52,344 nt of DNA. Source: a virus. The stretch is from positions 1-52,344 of the IMG/VR virus record IMGVR_UViG_3300030106_002100; one strand, given 5' to 3'. The notes beneath the pieces are model-generated. The model made no database searches. It worked only from the letters and a program-made list of their open reading frames with translations, and was not told where the DNA came from. The position numbers and the translations under genes are program-made. This document shows, in pieces, positions 23,283-31,938 of this stretch. How positions within the stretch are numbered: position 1 is the first letter of the stretch; every line of letters starts with the position of its first letter.

Positions 23283-23434
23283 AAAATTATACAAGAACAA
23301 GTTGGTCACATCATGGTGAATACATAAAATTTAAATACGTGCCTGACCCTAATGTAATAGTCACAAAAAAAGAAATAGTTAAAGTTATGAGTGAGGCAGT
23401 GAATAAAGCAAAAAATTATAAGGCATACAAGTGA
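23279..23434 (+). CDS. Small protein in lysis module, 51 aa
   Basis: Starts with GTG overlapping the previous stop (GTGA), with GGAGG upstream. The basic product (MKNYTRTSWSHHGEYIKFKY...) has no membrane segment. The strong ribosome binding site and coupling support it; function unknown. Confidence 0.6.
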   Translation: MKNYTRTSWSHHGEYIKFKYVPDPNVIVTKKEIVKVMSEAVNKAKNYKAYK

Positions 23435-23637
23435 TTAGCGTAGCGTTTTGGGTAGCTACCTTAGTTCCACATGTAAATCAATACTATTGTAAGCTACAGT
23501 GGGTTGAAAGAAGTTTATGCACTTATTGGTGCGCTAATACAAAAAGAGGGTTCAACTGGTTTGAACCAAAAACAGATAAAGGCTGTAAAATAGAAAAGTT
23601 GTTTTATAAAGTAGAAAAGGAAAAGACAAGTGCTTAA
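23431..23637 (+). CDS. Small Cys-containing, possibly secreted protein, 68 aa
   Basis: A GTG start with GTGA coupling, no clear ribosome binding site. The N-terminal MISVAFWVATLVPHVNQYYC could be a weak signal or anchor, and four Cys follow (including CTYWCANTKRG), suggesting a disulphide-bonded periplasmic protein. A spanin-type role in this lysis module is possible but unproven. Confidence 0.55.
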   Translation: MISVAFWVATLVPHVNQYYCKLQWVERSLCTYWCANTKRGFNWFEPKTDKGCKIEKLFYKVEKEKTSA

Positions 23638-24067
23638 TTTAATATCAGGGTTATTACCAATAGGTGAGAAGCTTGTAGAGCGGTTAATACCAGACAAACA
23701 GGCACAGGCAAAAGCTCTTCAACAACTAAAACAAATGGAGCAAGACGGAAGCCTTAAAAAGATGGAAGCTGAGTTTGCTGATAAAGATAGTGCTAGAAAA
23801 CGTGAAATGGCTATCTCTACTAGCGAACATAGCCCTTGGTTAAACAAAATCATCACCAGTCTACTCGCACTCGGTATTGTGGGCCTGGCCTTTGCTTTGT
23901 TTGCTGTTATATTATTCTTGGAAGTCACACCTGCTAATAAAGATATCTTAATTTTTTTACTAGGTAATCTAACAACGTTGGTGGGATTGGTGTGTTCATA
24001 TTATTTTGGGAGTTCAGTGGGTAGCAAAGATAAAACAGAAGAAATAAAAGGGTTAATGAACAAATGA
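23630..24067 (+). CDS. Holin, three-membrane-segment/GTA type, 145 aa
   Basis: The amphipathic N-terminus MLNLISGLLPIGEKLVERLI and Lys/Gln-rich helix are followed by HSPWLNKIITSLLALGIVGL and two strong membrane segments (about residues 72-100 and 106-130). The pattern fits the 3TM holin family found in gene transfer agents and marine phages (PF11351, from memory). It forms membrane lesions that release the endolysin encoded directly downstream (ATGA overlap). Confidence 0.8.
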   Translation: MLNLISGLLPIGEKLVERLIPDKQAQAKALQQLKQMEQDGSLKKMEAEFADKDSARKREMAISTSEHSPWLNKIITSLLALGIVGLAFALFAVILFLEVTPANKDILIFLLGNLTTLVGLVCSYYFGSSVGSKDKTEEIKGLMNK

Positions 24068-24447
24068 TGGATTGGAACACAAGCACGTATTTTTCACAGT
24101 ATGAATTTAAATGCTCGCACACAGGTAAGTGTGATATGAACCCAGAGTTTATAGATAAGTTAAATGATCTGCGTCTGGCTTTTGGAAAGCCTATGACAAT
24201 AACTTCCGGGTTTAGGGATGTTACTCATCCTATTGAAGCTAAGAAAAAAACTCCAGGGGCGCATACAACAGGACAAGCTGCGGATATAGCTGTATCAAGA
24301 GAAGACGCTTTTGATTTATTATCTCTTGCTTTGACAAAAGGATTTACAGGTATAGGTATACAACAAAAAGGTTCAGGCAGATTTATACACTTAGATACGT
24401 TAAAAAATTCACCAGAAAGACCAAGACCAACAATCTGGTCTTATTAA
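24064..24447 (+). CDS. M15-family peptidase endolysin, 127 aa
   Basis: The sequence contains ITSGFRD (residues 46-52), HTTGQAADI with His67 and Asp74, and RFIHLDT with His109 and Asp111: the HxxGxAxD and HxD zinc-binding motifs of M15 D-Ala-D-Ala peptidases. The length is that of a minimal catalytic domain. It cleaves peptidoglycan crosslinks at lysis. It has no signal peptide and so depends on the holin. Confidence 0.88.
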   Translation: MMDWNTSTYFSQYEFKCSHTGKCDMNPEFIDKLNDLRLAFGKPMTITSGFRDVTHPIEAKKKTPGAHTTGQAADIAVSREDAFDLLSLALTKGFTGIGIQQKGSGRFIHLDTLKNSPERPRPTIWSY

Positions 24448-24448
24448 A

Positions 24449-26329
24449 ATGACTTTACAAAAATTACAATTTAGGCCCGGTATAAATAGAGATGTAACTA
24501 ACTACTCTAATGAGGGCGGTTGGTTTGAATGTGATAAGGTACGGTTTTTAAATGGTTACCCTGAAAAATTAAATGGGTGGGCTACGTACGCACCGTCTTC
24601 TATACTAGGAACTTGTAGAGCTTTGTTTGGGTGGATAACATCTTTCGAAGATAATTTTTTGGCTATAGGCACAAATTCTAAAGTGTATATAGAAGTTGGT
24701 ACAAACTTAAATGATGTGACACCTTTGCGTTCTTCTAATCCAACTCTAGCAGTTCATGAGTTTTCTGCTACAAACGGTTCTGCGGTTATAAACATAGAAG
24801 CCACAGCACATGCGACAAGCACAGGAGACTTTGTAACTTTCTCTGGAGCATCCTCTTTAGGTGGAAACATAACGGCTGACGTATTAAACCAGAACTACGA
24901 AATAACAGAAATAGATGCTAACAACTACAGCATATCCGCAGCGGTGACTGCTAATGCTTCTGATACAGGAGATGGTGGCTCTAGCGCTATAGGTTCGTAT
25001 GAAATACCAATAGGAAATGGAACTATTACTTATGGTTATGGTTGGGGTGTAGGTACATGGGGTAGATTAGGTTGGGGGTCCGGCACGTTACAACCAATAT
25101 TATTACCATTGACTGTTTGGTTCTTTGATAACTTTGATAATGACTTAGTCATGAACGTCAATGTAGGCGGCAAAGGAGCTATATTTTACTGGCCTAGAGG
25201 TTTGTCATCTGATCCCGGCTCTTCTCTTGGGACTAGAGCTGTTAAATTATCTACGAGATCAGGGGCTGCGAATGTTCCTGCCGAGGTAGGGCAGATTATG
25301 GTGTCTCAAACAGATAGGCATTTATTAGCTTTTGGAGCAACTCCGTTTTCAGGCTTAGATACTACAGAAGACACAGGCACATTTGATCCTTTATTAATAC
25401 GTTTTGCAAACCAAGATGACCCTGAAAATTTTAAACCAACTACCACTAACAGTGCAGGTTTTATAAGAGTTAGTAGCGGTTCAAGAATTGTAGCTGCGTT
25501 TAGAACAAGACAAGAAACATTAGTGTTTACAGATATGTCCGTTCATTCACTACAGTTTTTAGGTACTACCGAAGTATTCAGTTTACAAGAATTAGAAACT
25601 AACATATCTATATCTAGCCCACGTTGTATAGCAGCAGCGAGTAATGTGTTGTTTTGGATGGGTACAGATAAGTTTTATTTATATAACGGACGTGTAGATA
25701 CGTTACCGTGTACTTTGAGAGATCACGTATTTGATGATTTAAATTTTGATGCTTTGCAATATGTGTATGCAGGAACTGTAGAATCTCACAATGAAGTGTG
25801 GTGGTTTTACCCTTCTAAAGATAGTGAGATAAATGACTCTTACGTAACTTATAATTACAAAGATAACTTGTGGTTTTATGGAAAGCTAAACCGATCTGCT
25901 TGGTTAGACGCTAATTTAAGACAATTTCCACAAGCTGTGGGGGAAAACACTTTATTTGACCATGAAAATGGTATGGATGCAGACGGTTCTGCTATGGAGT
26001 CGTTTATTACAAGCTCTGACTTTGATATAGGTGATGGAGAGAAGTTTACTTTAGTTAAAAGAATAATACCTGATGTAGATTTTACGGGTTCCAATGCAGC
26101 AGAACCTCGTGTTAAAATGACTGTAAAACCTAGAGACTTCCCCGGTAGTGTATATCGAGTAGAAGATGATAGGAATGTTATTGAAACATCTGTAGGTGTC
26201 TACACCGATCAAGTATATTTAAGAGCAAGGGCAAGACAGATAGGTTTTAAAATAACATCTGACACTTTAGGTACAATGTGGAAGTTAGGCTCTCCAAGAT
26301 TAGATGGTAGACCTGATGGGAGAAGATAA
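24449..26329 (+). CDS. Large tail hub or stabilisation protein, 626 aa
   Basis: MTLQKLQFRPGINRDVTNYS opens a beta-rich protein with YGYGWGVGTWGRLGWGSG and regularly spaced blades (TVWFFDNFDNDLVMNVNVGG; EVWWFYPSKDSEINDSYVTY). The layout recalls podoviral tail proteins built as beta propellers, such as P22 gp10-like DNA stabilisation proteins or T7 tail tubular B. Assignment to a single one of these is uncertain. It follows the lysis genes and precedes the internal virion proteins. Confidence 0.65.
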   Translation: MTLQKLQFRPGINRDVTNYSNEGGWFECDKVRFLNGYPEKLNGWATYAPSSILGTCRALFGWITSFEDNFLAIGTNSKVYIEVGTNLNDVTPLRSSNPTLAVHEFSATNGSAVINIEATAHATSTGDFVTFSGASSLGGNITADVLNQNYEITEIDANNYSISAAVTANASDTGDGGSSAIGSYEIPIGNGTITYGYGWGVGTWGRLGWGSGTLQPILLPLTVWFFDNFDNDLVMNVNVGGKGAIFYWPRGLSSDPGSSLGTRAVKLSTRSGAANVPAEVGQIMVSQTDRHLLAFGATPFSGLDTTEDTGTFDPLLIRFANQDDPENFKPTTTNSAGFIRVSSGSRIVAAFRTRQETLVFTDMSVHSLQFLGTTEVFSLQELETNISISSPRCIAAASNVLFWMGTDKFYLYNGRVDTLPCTLRDHVFDDLNFDALQYVYAGTVESHNEVWWFYPSKDSEINDSYVTYNYKDNLWFYGKLNRSAWLDANLRQFPQAVGENTLFDHENGMDADGSAMESFITSSDFDIGDGEKFTLVKRIIPDVDFTGSNAAEPRVKMTVKPRDFPGSVYRVEDDRNVIETSVGVYTDQVYLRARARQIGFKITSDTLGTMWKLGSPRLDGRPDGRR

Positions 26330-26628
26330 TGGCGATGAGAAACTTTCGGTCTCCGCCGTTGCCTTTGCCTCAAAACGAGTACGACCAGCAGTATTTCAAT
26401 CAGTTAATAAAAGTTCTTCAAACATATTTTAGACAGTTGGATTCACAGAATCCGCTACATGTAGACGGACTTGTATTAACTGATTTAACAGAGAACCCAG
26501 TAGGATTTCCTAACTATAGCTTATATAGAAAAGGTAGAGATGTTAAGATATTATTGCCCGGTGATGCGGCGGTAGAGGGGAGTTTAGGAATAACAGGTTT
26601 AGGATCAGTAACGGTGACAATATCATGA
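26329..26628 (+). CDS. Small conserved structural protein, 99 aa
   Basis: TAATG coupling to the large tail gene. PPLPLPQNEYDQQYFNQLIK and LQTYFRQLDSQNPLHVDGLV are a recurring text in marine phage tail regions. The C-terminus has a SLGITGLGSVTVTIS strand. Probably a short tail component. Confidence 0.7.
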   Translation: MAMRNFRSPPLPLPQNEYDQQYFNQLIKVLQTYFRQLDSQNPLHVDGLVLTDLTENPVGFPNYSLYRKGRDVKILLPGDAAVEGSLGITGLGSVTVTIS

Positions 26629-26765
26629 ATATAGTTTTAACCTGCGATAACAACCTCCTTGGTGGCATCACCACCCTACCTCTCTACCTTGGGGGTTGGC
26701 AGGTCTTTGGTAAGGTAAAAAGAACCAGCAGTAACACCAAAAGAAACAACAAAAACAGGAGCTAG
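26625..26765 (+). CDS. Possible small protein, 46 aa
   Basis: A 47-codon frame starts ATGA-coupled to the previous stop. The product has a hydrophobic N-terminal half (MNIVLTCDNNLLGGITTLPL) and a basic tail (KRTSSNTKRNNKNR), like a small membrane or secreted peptide. There is no separate ribosome binding site and I recognise no family, so the call is tentative. Confidence 0.4.
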   Translation: MNIVLTCDNNLLGGITTLPLYLGGWQVFGKVKRTSSNTKRNNKNRS

Positions 26766-26769
26766 TGGT

Positions 26770-29160
26770 ATGGCTACATTTAAAAATGTACAAAGACAAG
26801 GTACGGGGTACATAATAAAAGAAAATAATACTTCTTATTTTGTTCCGGGAGATATAGTAAATAATGTTGATACTAGATTTGGTGCTGCAGGAGCGCAAAT
26901 AACAGATATTGACGTGCCTAATAATTATGATTATAAACAAATTATCTTTACTCCTGGGGCAACTGGAGGAGCAGGAGCGCAACCTAAAGATCCAACAGTT
27001 ACTAATGTAGCCACGGGAGAAGAGCGCACACTTAATGAGTATAGTAGAGTTGGATTCGGTTCAAGTTTGTTTGATCCGCCAGATGACGAGGAAGAAGGCC
27101 CAGTGGGCAGTAACTTGCTAGATCCCGCTGTAGATGTAGCGAAAGATTTCACCACAACTGATACACCTAATAATTCTGGTAATTTAACTACTTCTGGATT
27201 AGATGCGTTATATAAAGAAATACTAGGGAGACCATTTACAGACGGAGATGCGGTAGCTGCCAGATACTTGGGAATGAGTGAAGCTGATGTTAGAAAAGAA
27301 TTATCATCATCGCCGGAAGCCTTAATTTATAAACAAGGGGGAGATGATTTAACATTAGATCAGAGAGCAGGTTTTTTAGATATGGTCCAACAAGGGTTGC
27401 CAGACATTCAAGATGTTAATAATGATGGCGTAGTAAATATAGACGATTTATTGATTGACATGGGTAGAGCAGGTTATGGCGAAAATATACTTCCCCGATC
27501 AGAAGACCCAGTGGGCAGTAACTTGCTAGATCCCGCTGTAGATGTAGCGAAAGATTTAACCACAACTGATACACCTTCTGCAGTGGCAGGACCAAATGAG
27601 GTTCCGTTTTTTGGGAGTCAAGGACTAGAAAGAATTTTCACAGATGTTGTGGGCAGGAAACCTACAACAAATGATTATAATTTTTATTTTAACGAGTTTG
27701 GTGGTGGGCTTAACCCTCAAGAAAGAGCTGATTTAACAAGAAGATTAAGACCAGAGCAGCTAGAAAGATTTGATAGGCAACTAGGCCTACCTTCAACTGT
27801 AAGACGAGATGCGGCGGGTAATATACCAACCACACCTGCTTTAGACTTTTCAAAATTTAATAAAACTCTTGACACAGTAGGTATTGACAGATTAAAACCA
27901 CGAGATGATGCAGGTGCGTTAATAGGTGGTACTATGGCAAGTGCTTTCGCAAATCCTCAGTTTACATCGCCTTTTTCTATTCAAACTGAACAGCAAGAAC
28001 TACCTAAAGATACTTTTACACAACTTGGCGATTTGTTTGGTGAACAATTTAAAGCAGATTTAAGAGCAGAAGTAGCGGCTGAAGAGGCAGAGGGTAAAAG
28101 AGCAGGTGGTCTTGCTAGTTTAGGGTATAGACGTGGTGGTGTGGTAGATGAAAATGGTATACCTCGTTTGTTTCTTGGAGGTTTGTTTAAAGGTATAGGT
28201 AGAGCATTAAAAGGAATAACTAAAATAGCTCCGTTTATATTACCATTTATACCGGGATTTCAAGCTCTTACCTTGCCAATGCAATCCTTAATTGCAGGGG
28301 GTGTTGGTGGTTTTAGAGACGGTAAGTTTGATTTAAAACGTGCGTTAACAAGTGGTCTTACAACTTATGGTATTGGTAAACTAGCGCAAGCAGCAGGTAC
28401 TCCTGTTGGTCCAGAAGGTGGTGGAGGCGTTCAAACAGCTCAAGCTGGTCCACAAAGTGCCTTTGATCCAGTATCGGGTGCTGCTACTGACTCTAGTAGT
28501 TATTTTGTTCCTAAAGCTGCAGATGTAGGACGTGCAGGAGTTCCAGCAGGACAAGGAATTGTTGCCACAAACTCTGCGGCAGTAAATCCCGCTGCTGTTG
28601 ATCCAAGTCTAACTGGAATAGATAGATTAAAAGCAGAGGCTGTTGGCACAGGACAAAGGATTGGTGACACATTTAGTAATATTGCTTCAGGAAATGTTGA
28701 AAGCGGAAAATTAATTGCTCCTACTCTAACAACTGTTGGAGGTATAACAGCTACAAAAGCTGGCGATGAGTATGCTAAACAACAAGCAGAATACAAAGCT
28801 TTAACAGCGGCAGATGCAGCAGAAAAAGAAAGAAAACGTAGACTAGCTTTAGAAGCTATAAAAAGAAACCCATTTGGTTATAACGAAGGTGGTGTGTCGT
28901 CACTTCCTGCTAGATATTTAGATGGTATGGGTGATGGTATGAGTGATTCAATACGAGCCAACATAGGCGGTATGCAAGAAGCAAGATTAGCTGATGGAGA
29001 ATTTGTAGTCCCTGCCGATGTAGTGGCAGACCTTGGTAACGGTTCCTCAAATGCAGGAGCTGAAAGATTATACTCCATGATGGATAGAATTAGACAGGCA
29101 CGTCATGGAACAACAAAACAACCGCCTGAAGTAAATGTAAATAAAACATTACCAGCGTAA
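26770..29160 (+). CDS. Internal or structural virion protein with duplicated module and dockerin-like loop, 796 aa
   Basis: The N-terminal domain is followed by two near-identical linkers, PVGSNLLDPAVDVAKD (about residues 111 and 247), each before a helical segment resembling DUF4214-type repeats (LYKEILGRPFTDGDAVAARY; IFTDVVGRKPTTNDYNFYFN). Between them DVNNDGVVNIDD (215-226) matches a calcium-binding EF-hand/dockerin loop. A hydrophobic stretch (APFILPFIPGFQALTLPMQS, about 490-510) and a C-terminal ARLADGEFVVPADVVADLGN domain, common in virion proteins of marine phages, follow. It is probably ejected or lines the internal core. RRGGVV and NEGGV motifs recur. Confidence 0.75.
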   Translation: MATFKNVQRQGTGYIIKENNTSYFVPGDIVNNVDTRFGAAGAQITDIDVPNNYDYKQIIFTPGATGGAGAQPKDPTVTNVATGEERTLNEYSRVGFGSSLFDPPDDEEEGPVGSNLLDPAVDVAKDFTTTDTPNNSGNLTTSGLDALYKEILGRPFTDGDAVAARYLGMSEADVRKELSSSPEALIYKQGGDDLTLDQRAGFLDMVQQGLPDIQDVNNDGVVNIDDLLIDMGRAGYGENILPRSEDPVGSNLLDPAVDVAKDLTTTDTPSAVAGPNEVPFFGSQGLERIFTDVVGRKPTTNDYNFYFNEFGGGLNPQERADLTRRLRPEQLERFDRQLGLPSTVRRDAAGNIPTTPALDFSKFNKTLDTVGIDRLKPRDDAGALIGGTMASAFANPQFTSPFSIQTEQQELPKDTFTQLGDLFGEQFKADLRAEVAAEEAEGKRAGGLASLGYRRGGVVDENGIPRLFLGGLFKGIGRALKGITKIAPFILPFIPGFQALTLPMQSLIAGGVGGFRDGKFDLKRALTSGLTTYGIGKLAQAAGTPVGPEGGGGVQTAQAGPQSAFDPVSGAATDSSSYFVPKAADVGRAGVPAGQGIVATNSAAVNPAAVDPSLTGIDRLKAEAVGTGQRIGDTFSNIASGNVESGKLIAPTLTTVGGITATKAGDEYAKQQAEYKALTAADAAEKERKRRLALEAIKRNPFGYNEGGVSSLPARYLDGMGDGMSDSIRANIGGMQEARLADGEFVVPADVVADLGNGSSNAGAERLYSMMDRIRQARHGTTKQPPEVNVNKTLPA
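27099..27576 (+). repeat. 70-bp direct repeat pair inside virion protein gene
   Basis: Copies at 27099-27168 and 27507-27576 differ at one base in 70. They encode the PVGSNLLDPAVDVAKD linker. Near identity, including third codon positions, points to recent duplication or gene conversion. Confidence 0.9.
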
Positions 29161-29169
29161 GGAAGAGAT

Positions 29170-30090
29170 ATGGTACAACAAGTAACCCAAGTAACGAGTG
29201 AAATACCTGAGGTATTAGAACCTTATTTTGTAGGCGATCCCGATGCGGGTATAACAGGCATAATGCCAAAAGCCCAAGAACTATTTAGTAAAGGGTTCGA
29301 TGACGTATACGGGGCAGGAGCGCAATCTCTTATGGGGCTTGGTGGCGTGGCTCCAATGTCATTCTCACAGGAAGAACTTGGTAGGCAAATACAAAACCTA
29401 GCAGCACCAGACGCATTTACTATTGGTCAACAAGCTCAGGAAGAGGGCATAAGAGGGTTATTAGCAGCACCCGGAAGATTTGATTCAGCGGCAGCTCAAG
29501 CTTATATGTCACCGTATCAACAAGGTGTTGTAGATATAGCGCAAAGAAAAGCAATTGATGCTGCAAAAAAAGCTCAGTTAGATGCTAACTTAGCGTCAGC
29601 TAGACAAGGCACGTACGGTGGCGCAAGACAAGCTCTTTTAACAGGAGCTAGAGAATCAGGACTTAGGACACAACTTGGTGATATACAAACAAAAGGTTTA
29701 CAAGATGCGTTCTTAAATGCTCAACAACAGTTTGAGAGAGACCGTGCCGCACAAATGACAGCAGCTCAAGGACTAGGCACACTAGGACAACAACAAGGAG
29801 CATTAGGAGTTCAACAACAAGCAGCAGAACTAGACCGACTCAAAACACTCGGTGCGTTTGGAGACTTAGAAAGAGCTATAATGCAAGAAGGTCTAAGCGC
29901 AGAGGGCGCATTTCAAAGACGTAGAGACGAGTTTGGACAACAGCAACTAGGTAACCTTGCAAACATCTTGCGTGGTGTACCGACAACAAGCTCAACACAA
30001 ACAACTGCTACACCTCCACCAAGCTTTGCATCACAATTAACAGGTCTTGGTATTACAGGTCTAAGTTTAGCTAAATTATTAGGGGGTTAA
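29170..30090 (+). CDS. Helical internal virion protein, 306 aa
   Basis: Gln- and Ala-rich with long helices (RKAIDAAKKAQLDANLASAR; QQFERDRAAQMTAAQGLGTL) and a Thr-rich C-terminal linker ending in a small hydrophobic segment (ITGLSLAKLLGG). The location between the two other internal virion proteins and the helical, Gln-rich make-up fit an ejection protein that helps form the DNA-translocation channel. No enzyme motif. Confidence 0.65.
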   Translation: MVQQVTQVTSEIPEVLEPYFVGDPDAGITGIMPKAQELFSKGFDDVYGAGAQSLMGLGGVAPMSFSQEELGRQIQNLAAPDAFTIGQQAQEEGIRGLLAAPGRFDSAAAQAYMSPYQQGVVDIAQRKAIDAAKKAQLDANLASARQGTYGGARQALLTGARESGLRTQLGDIQTKGLQDAFLNAQQQFERDRAAQMTAAQGLGTLGQQQGALGVQQQAAELDRLKTLGAFGDLERAIMQEGLSAEGAFQRRRDEFGQQQLGNLANILRGVPTTSSTQTTATPPPSFASQLTGLGITGLSLAKLLGG

Positions 30091-30093
30091 GAA

Positions 30094-31932
30094 ATGTCAA
30101 TAGGTATACTAAGTGCAATGGATGGTCTACAAGGTAAGGATAGGCCCGACGATAATTCTGTATTGTCTGATATAGATAGATTAGCCAGTTTACCTCAAGC
30201 GTTGATTATGCAGATGGCGCAGAAAGGACAGATTCCTAAAGAAGACGTGCTACCCATAATGAACAAAAAAAATGAGAACGCACAAGCGGCTGCTCAAATT
30301 AGAGCAGTAGCACAACAAATGGCACAGCAACAACAAATGGGAGGTCCTCCACCGAGCACAGTTTTTGAAAAAGTTATGGCGCAAAACGCATCTAGAGAAG
30401 CTGTTCCTATGGATAGATCAAACGTCGGTATTGCCTCGGCTCCAATGAGACCGGATATGTTTGCTAAAGCAAGTGGTGGTATCGTTGCGTTTAGTGGAGA
30501 AGATGGTTCGTTAGTACGTCAAAAAAGATTAGCTGAAGCTGAAAGAAATAGGTTACTAGGCCTAGCTGGGCCTTCAAATGCACCAGTATTTGGGTTTGTT
30601 GATGCTTTAGTAAAACAAGGGTTAAGGACGTATCCGGGAACACAAACTCTTTTGGATGGCGCAAGGACTTTACCTGCTGACCCTAATGATCGCCCTTTAG
30701 ATGACGCCATTAATCCAGTAGGCCGAATAGAAGATAATAACCCACTAGCTAATGCAAGATTGCTAGGTGCCTCTACTGAAGTAAAAGCTGAACCTATATA
30801 TGATGAAAAAACAGGCAAGGTTATATACCCAGAAGGTTATACGGACATAAAAGAAGGAGAATATCCAGAAAGAGCGGCTGTTAGAGATTATTTAGCAGAA
30901 GGAGAAAGACGAGGTATGCTACCTGAAGAAGGGGAAAAGCCGTCAGGTTTACAAGAGGCTCAGGCTGAACAATACTTTGCAGAACAACGTGCTGCCAGAG
31001 AAATACCTAAATCTGGTCCGACTGATGAAGATCTATTAGGTAGGCCTGAAGGTGAAGTAGAAGGTTTGGGTGATGTCGTGGCAGATATGGCAGATAAAAC
31101 GCAATCTATAATGGATAGCATAGGGTTACAAAAACCAGAAGACTTTAAGCCAGAAGACTTTTCTGTAGAGAATACTCGTAAATTATTTACAGATGCAGGG
31201 GTTAATTTAAATCTATTAAGCGATCAAGCTAAAAAATTAGGTCAAGAAAGATTAAAATTAGACAAGGATAAAAAAGAAGCACTTGCGTTCTTTGGTTTAG
31301 AAGCAGGACTTAACATACTAGCTGGAAAAGATCCAAATGCTTTGGTTAATATTGGAGCTGGGGCTGGTAAAGCAATAGCACCTTTGAGAAAAGAATTAAC
31401 TAGACTTAAAGACCAACACAATGCTTTAAGAAAAGAAGAAAATCAGTTAGCACGTATGCAGTCTCAACAAGATATGGGTATTGCTAAGTTTTCTCAAGAA
31501 CGCCTTAACGATGCTAGAAAGTCATATGATGCAAATCTCAGGAATTACAATACAACTAGAGCACAAATTGCAAATAGAGTATTAGCTGATAATTCTGCTT
31601 TACAGCGTGTGAAAATGCAGGTGAAAGGGCAAAAAGAAGCTGCTGAAATAAAAGCAGGTGCAACAGGACTTACAGCATCAGCACTTCGTGATTACAGGCA
31701 AAAAAAATTGCAAACTGATGCACTTGAAGATATAAATAATACTAATGAACAAGTAATTTCGTTAAATGTGGCTATGAGTAGAGAGAAAGATCCTAAGAGG
31801 TTAAAAGAGTTAGAAAAAGAAAGAGATTCTATTATAAATAGAGAGTTAGCAAAACGTGGCATTGGGACTCTCGAAGAACCGATTACTTCTGATAGATATA
31901 AAGGGTTCTCAGTAACTGAAGTTGATGGGTAA
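30094..31932 (+). CDS. Internal virion protein, 612 aa
   Basis: MSIGILSAMDGLQGKDRPDD then Gln-rich QQMAQQQQMGGPPPS and the motif KASGGIVAFSGEDG near residue 130. The centre is acidic and likely disordered; the C-terminal half has long coiled coils (RLKDQHNALRKEENQLARMQ). It is the second of three large proteins preceding the replication module and most likely an ejected core protein. Function in detail unknown. Confidence 0.65.
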   Translation: MSIGILSAMDGLQGKDRPDDNSVLSDIDRLASLPQALIMQMAQKGQIPKEDVLPIMNKKNENAQAAAQIRAVAQQMAQQQQMGGPPPSTVFEKVMAQNASREAVPMDRSNVGIASAPMRPDMFAKASGGIVAFSGEDGSLVRQKRLAEAERNRLLGLAGPSNAPVFGFVDALVKQGLRTYPGTQTLLDGARTLPADPNDRPLDDAINPVGRIEDNNPLANARLLGASTEVKAEPIYDEKTGKVIYPEGYTDIKEGEYPERAAVRDYLAEGERRGMLPEEGEKPSGLQEAQAEQYFAEQRAAREIPKSGPTDEDLLGRPEGEVEGLGDVVADMADKTQSIMDSIGLQKPEDFKPEDFSVENTRKLFTDAGVNLNLLSDQAKKLGQERLKLDKDKKEALAFFGLEAGLNILAGKDPNALVNIGAGAGKAIAPLRKELTRLKDQHNALRKEENQLARMQSQQDMGIAKFSQERLNDARKSYDANLRNYNTTRAQIANRVLADNSALQRVKMQVKGQKEAAEIKAGATGLTASALRDYRQKKLQTDALEDINNTNEQVISLNVAMSREKDPKRLKELEKERDSIINRELAKRGIGTLEEPITSDRYKGFSVTEVDG

Positions 31933-31938
31933 TTTAAA

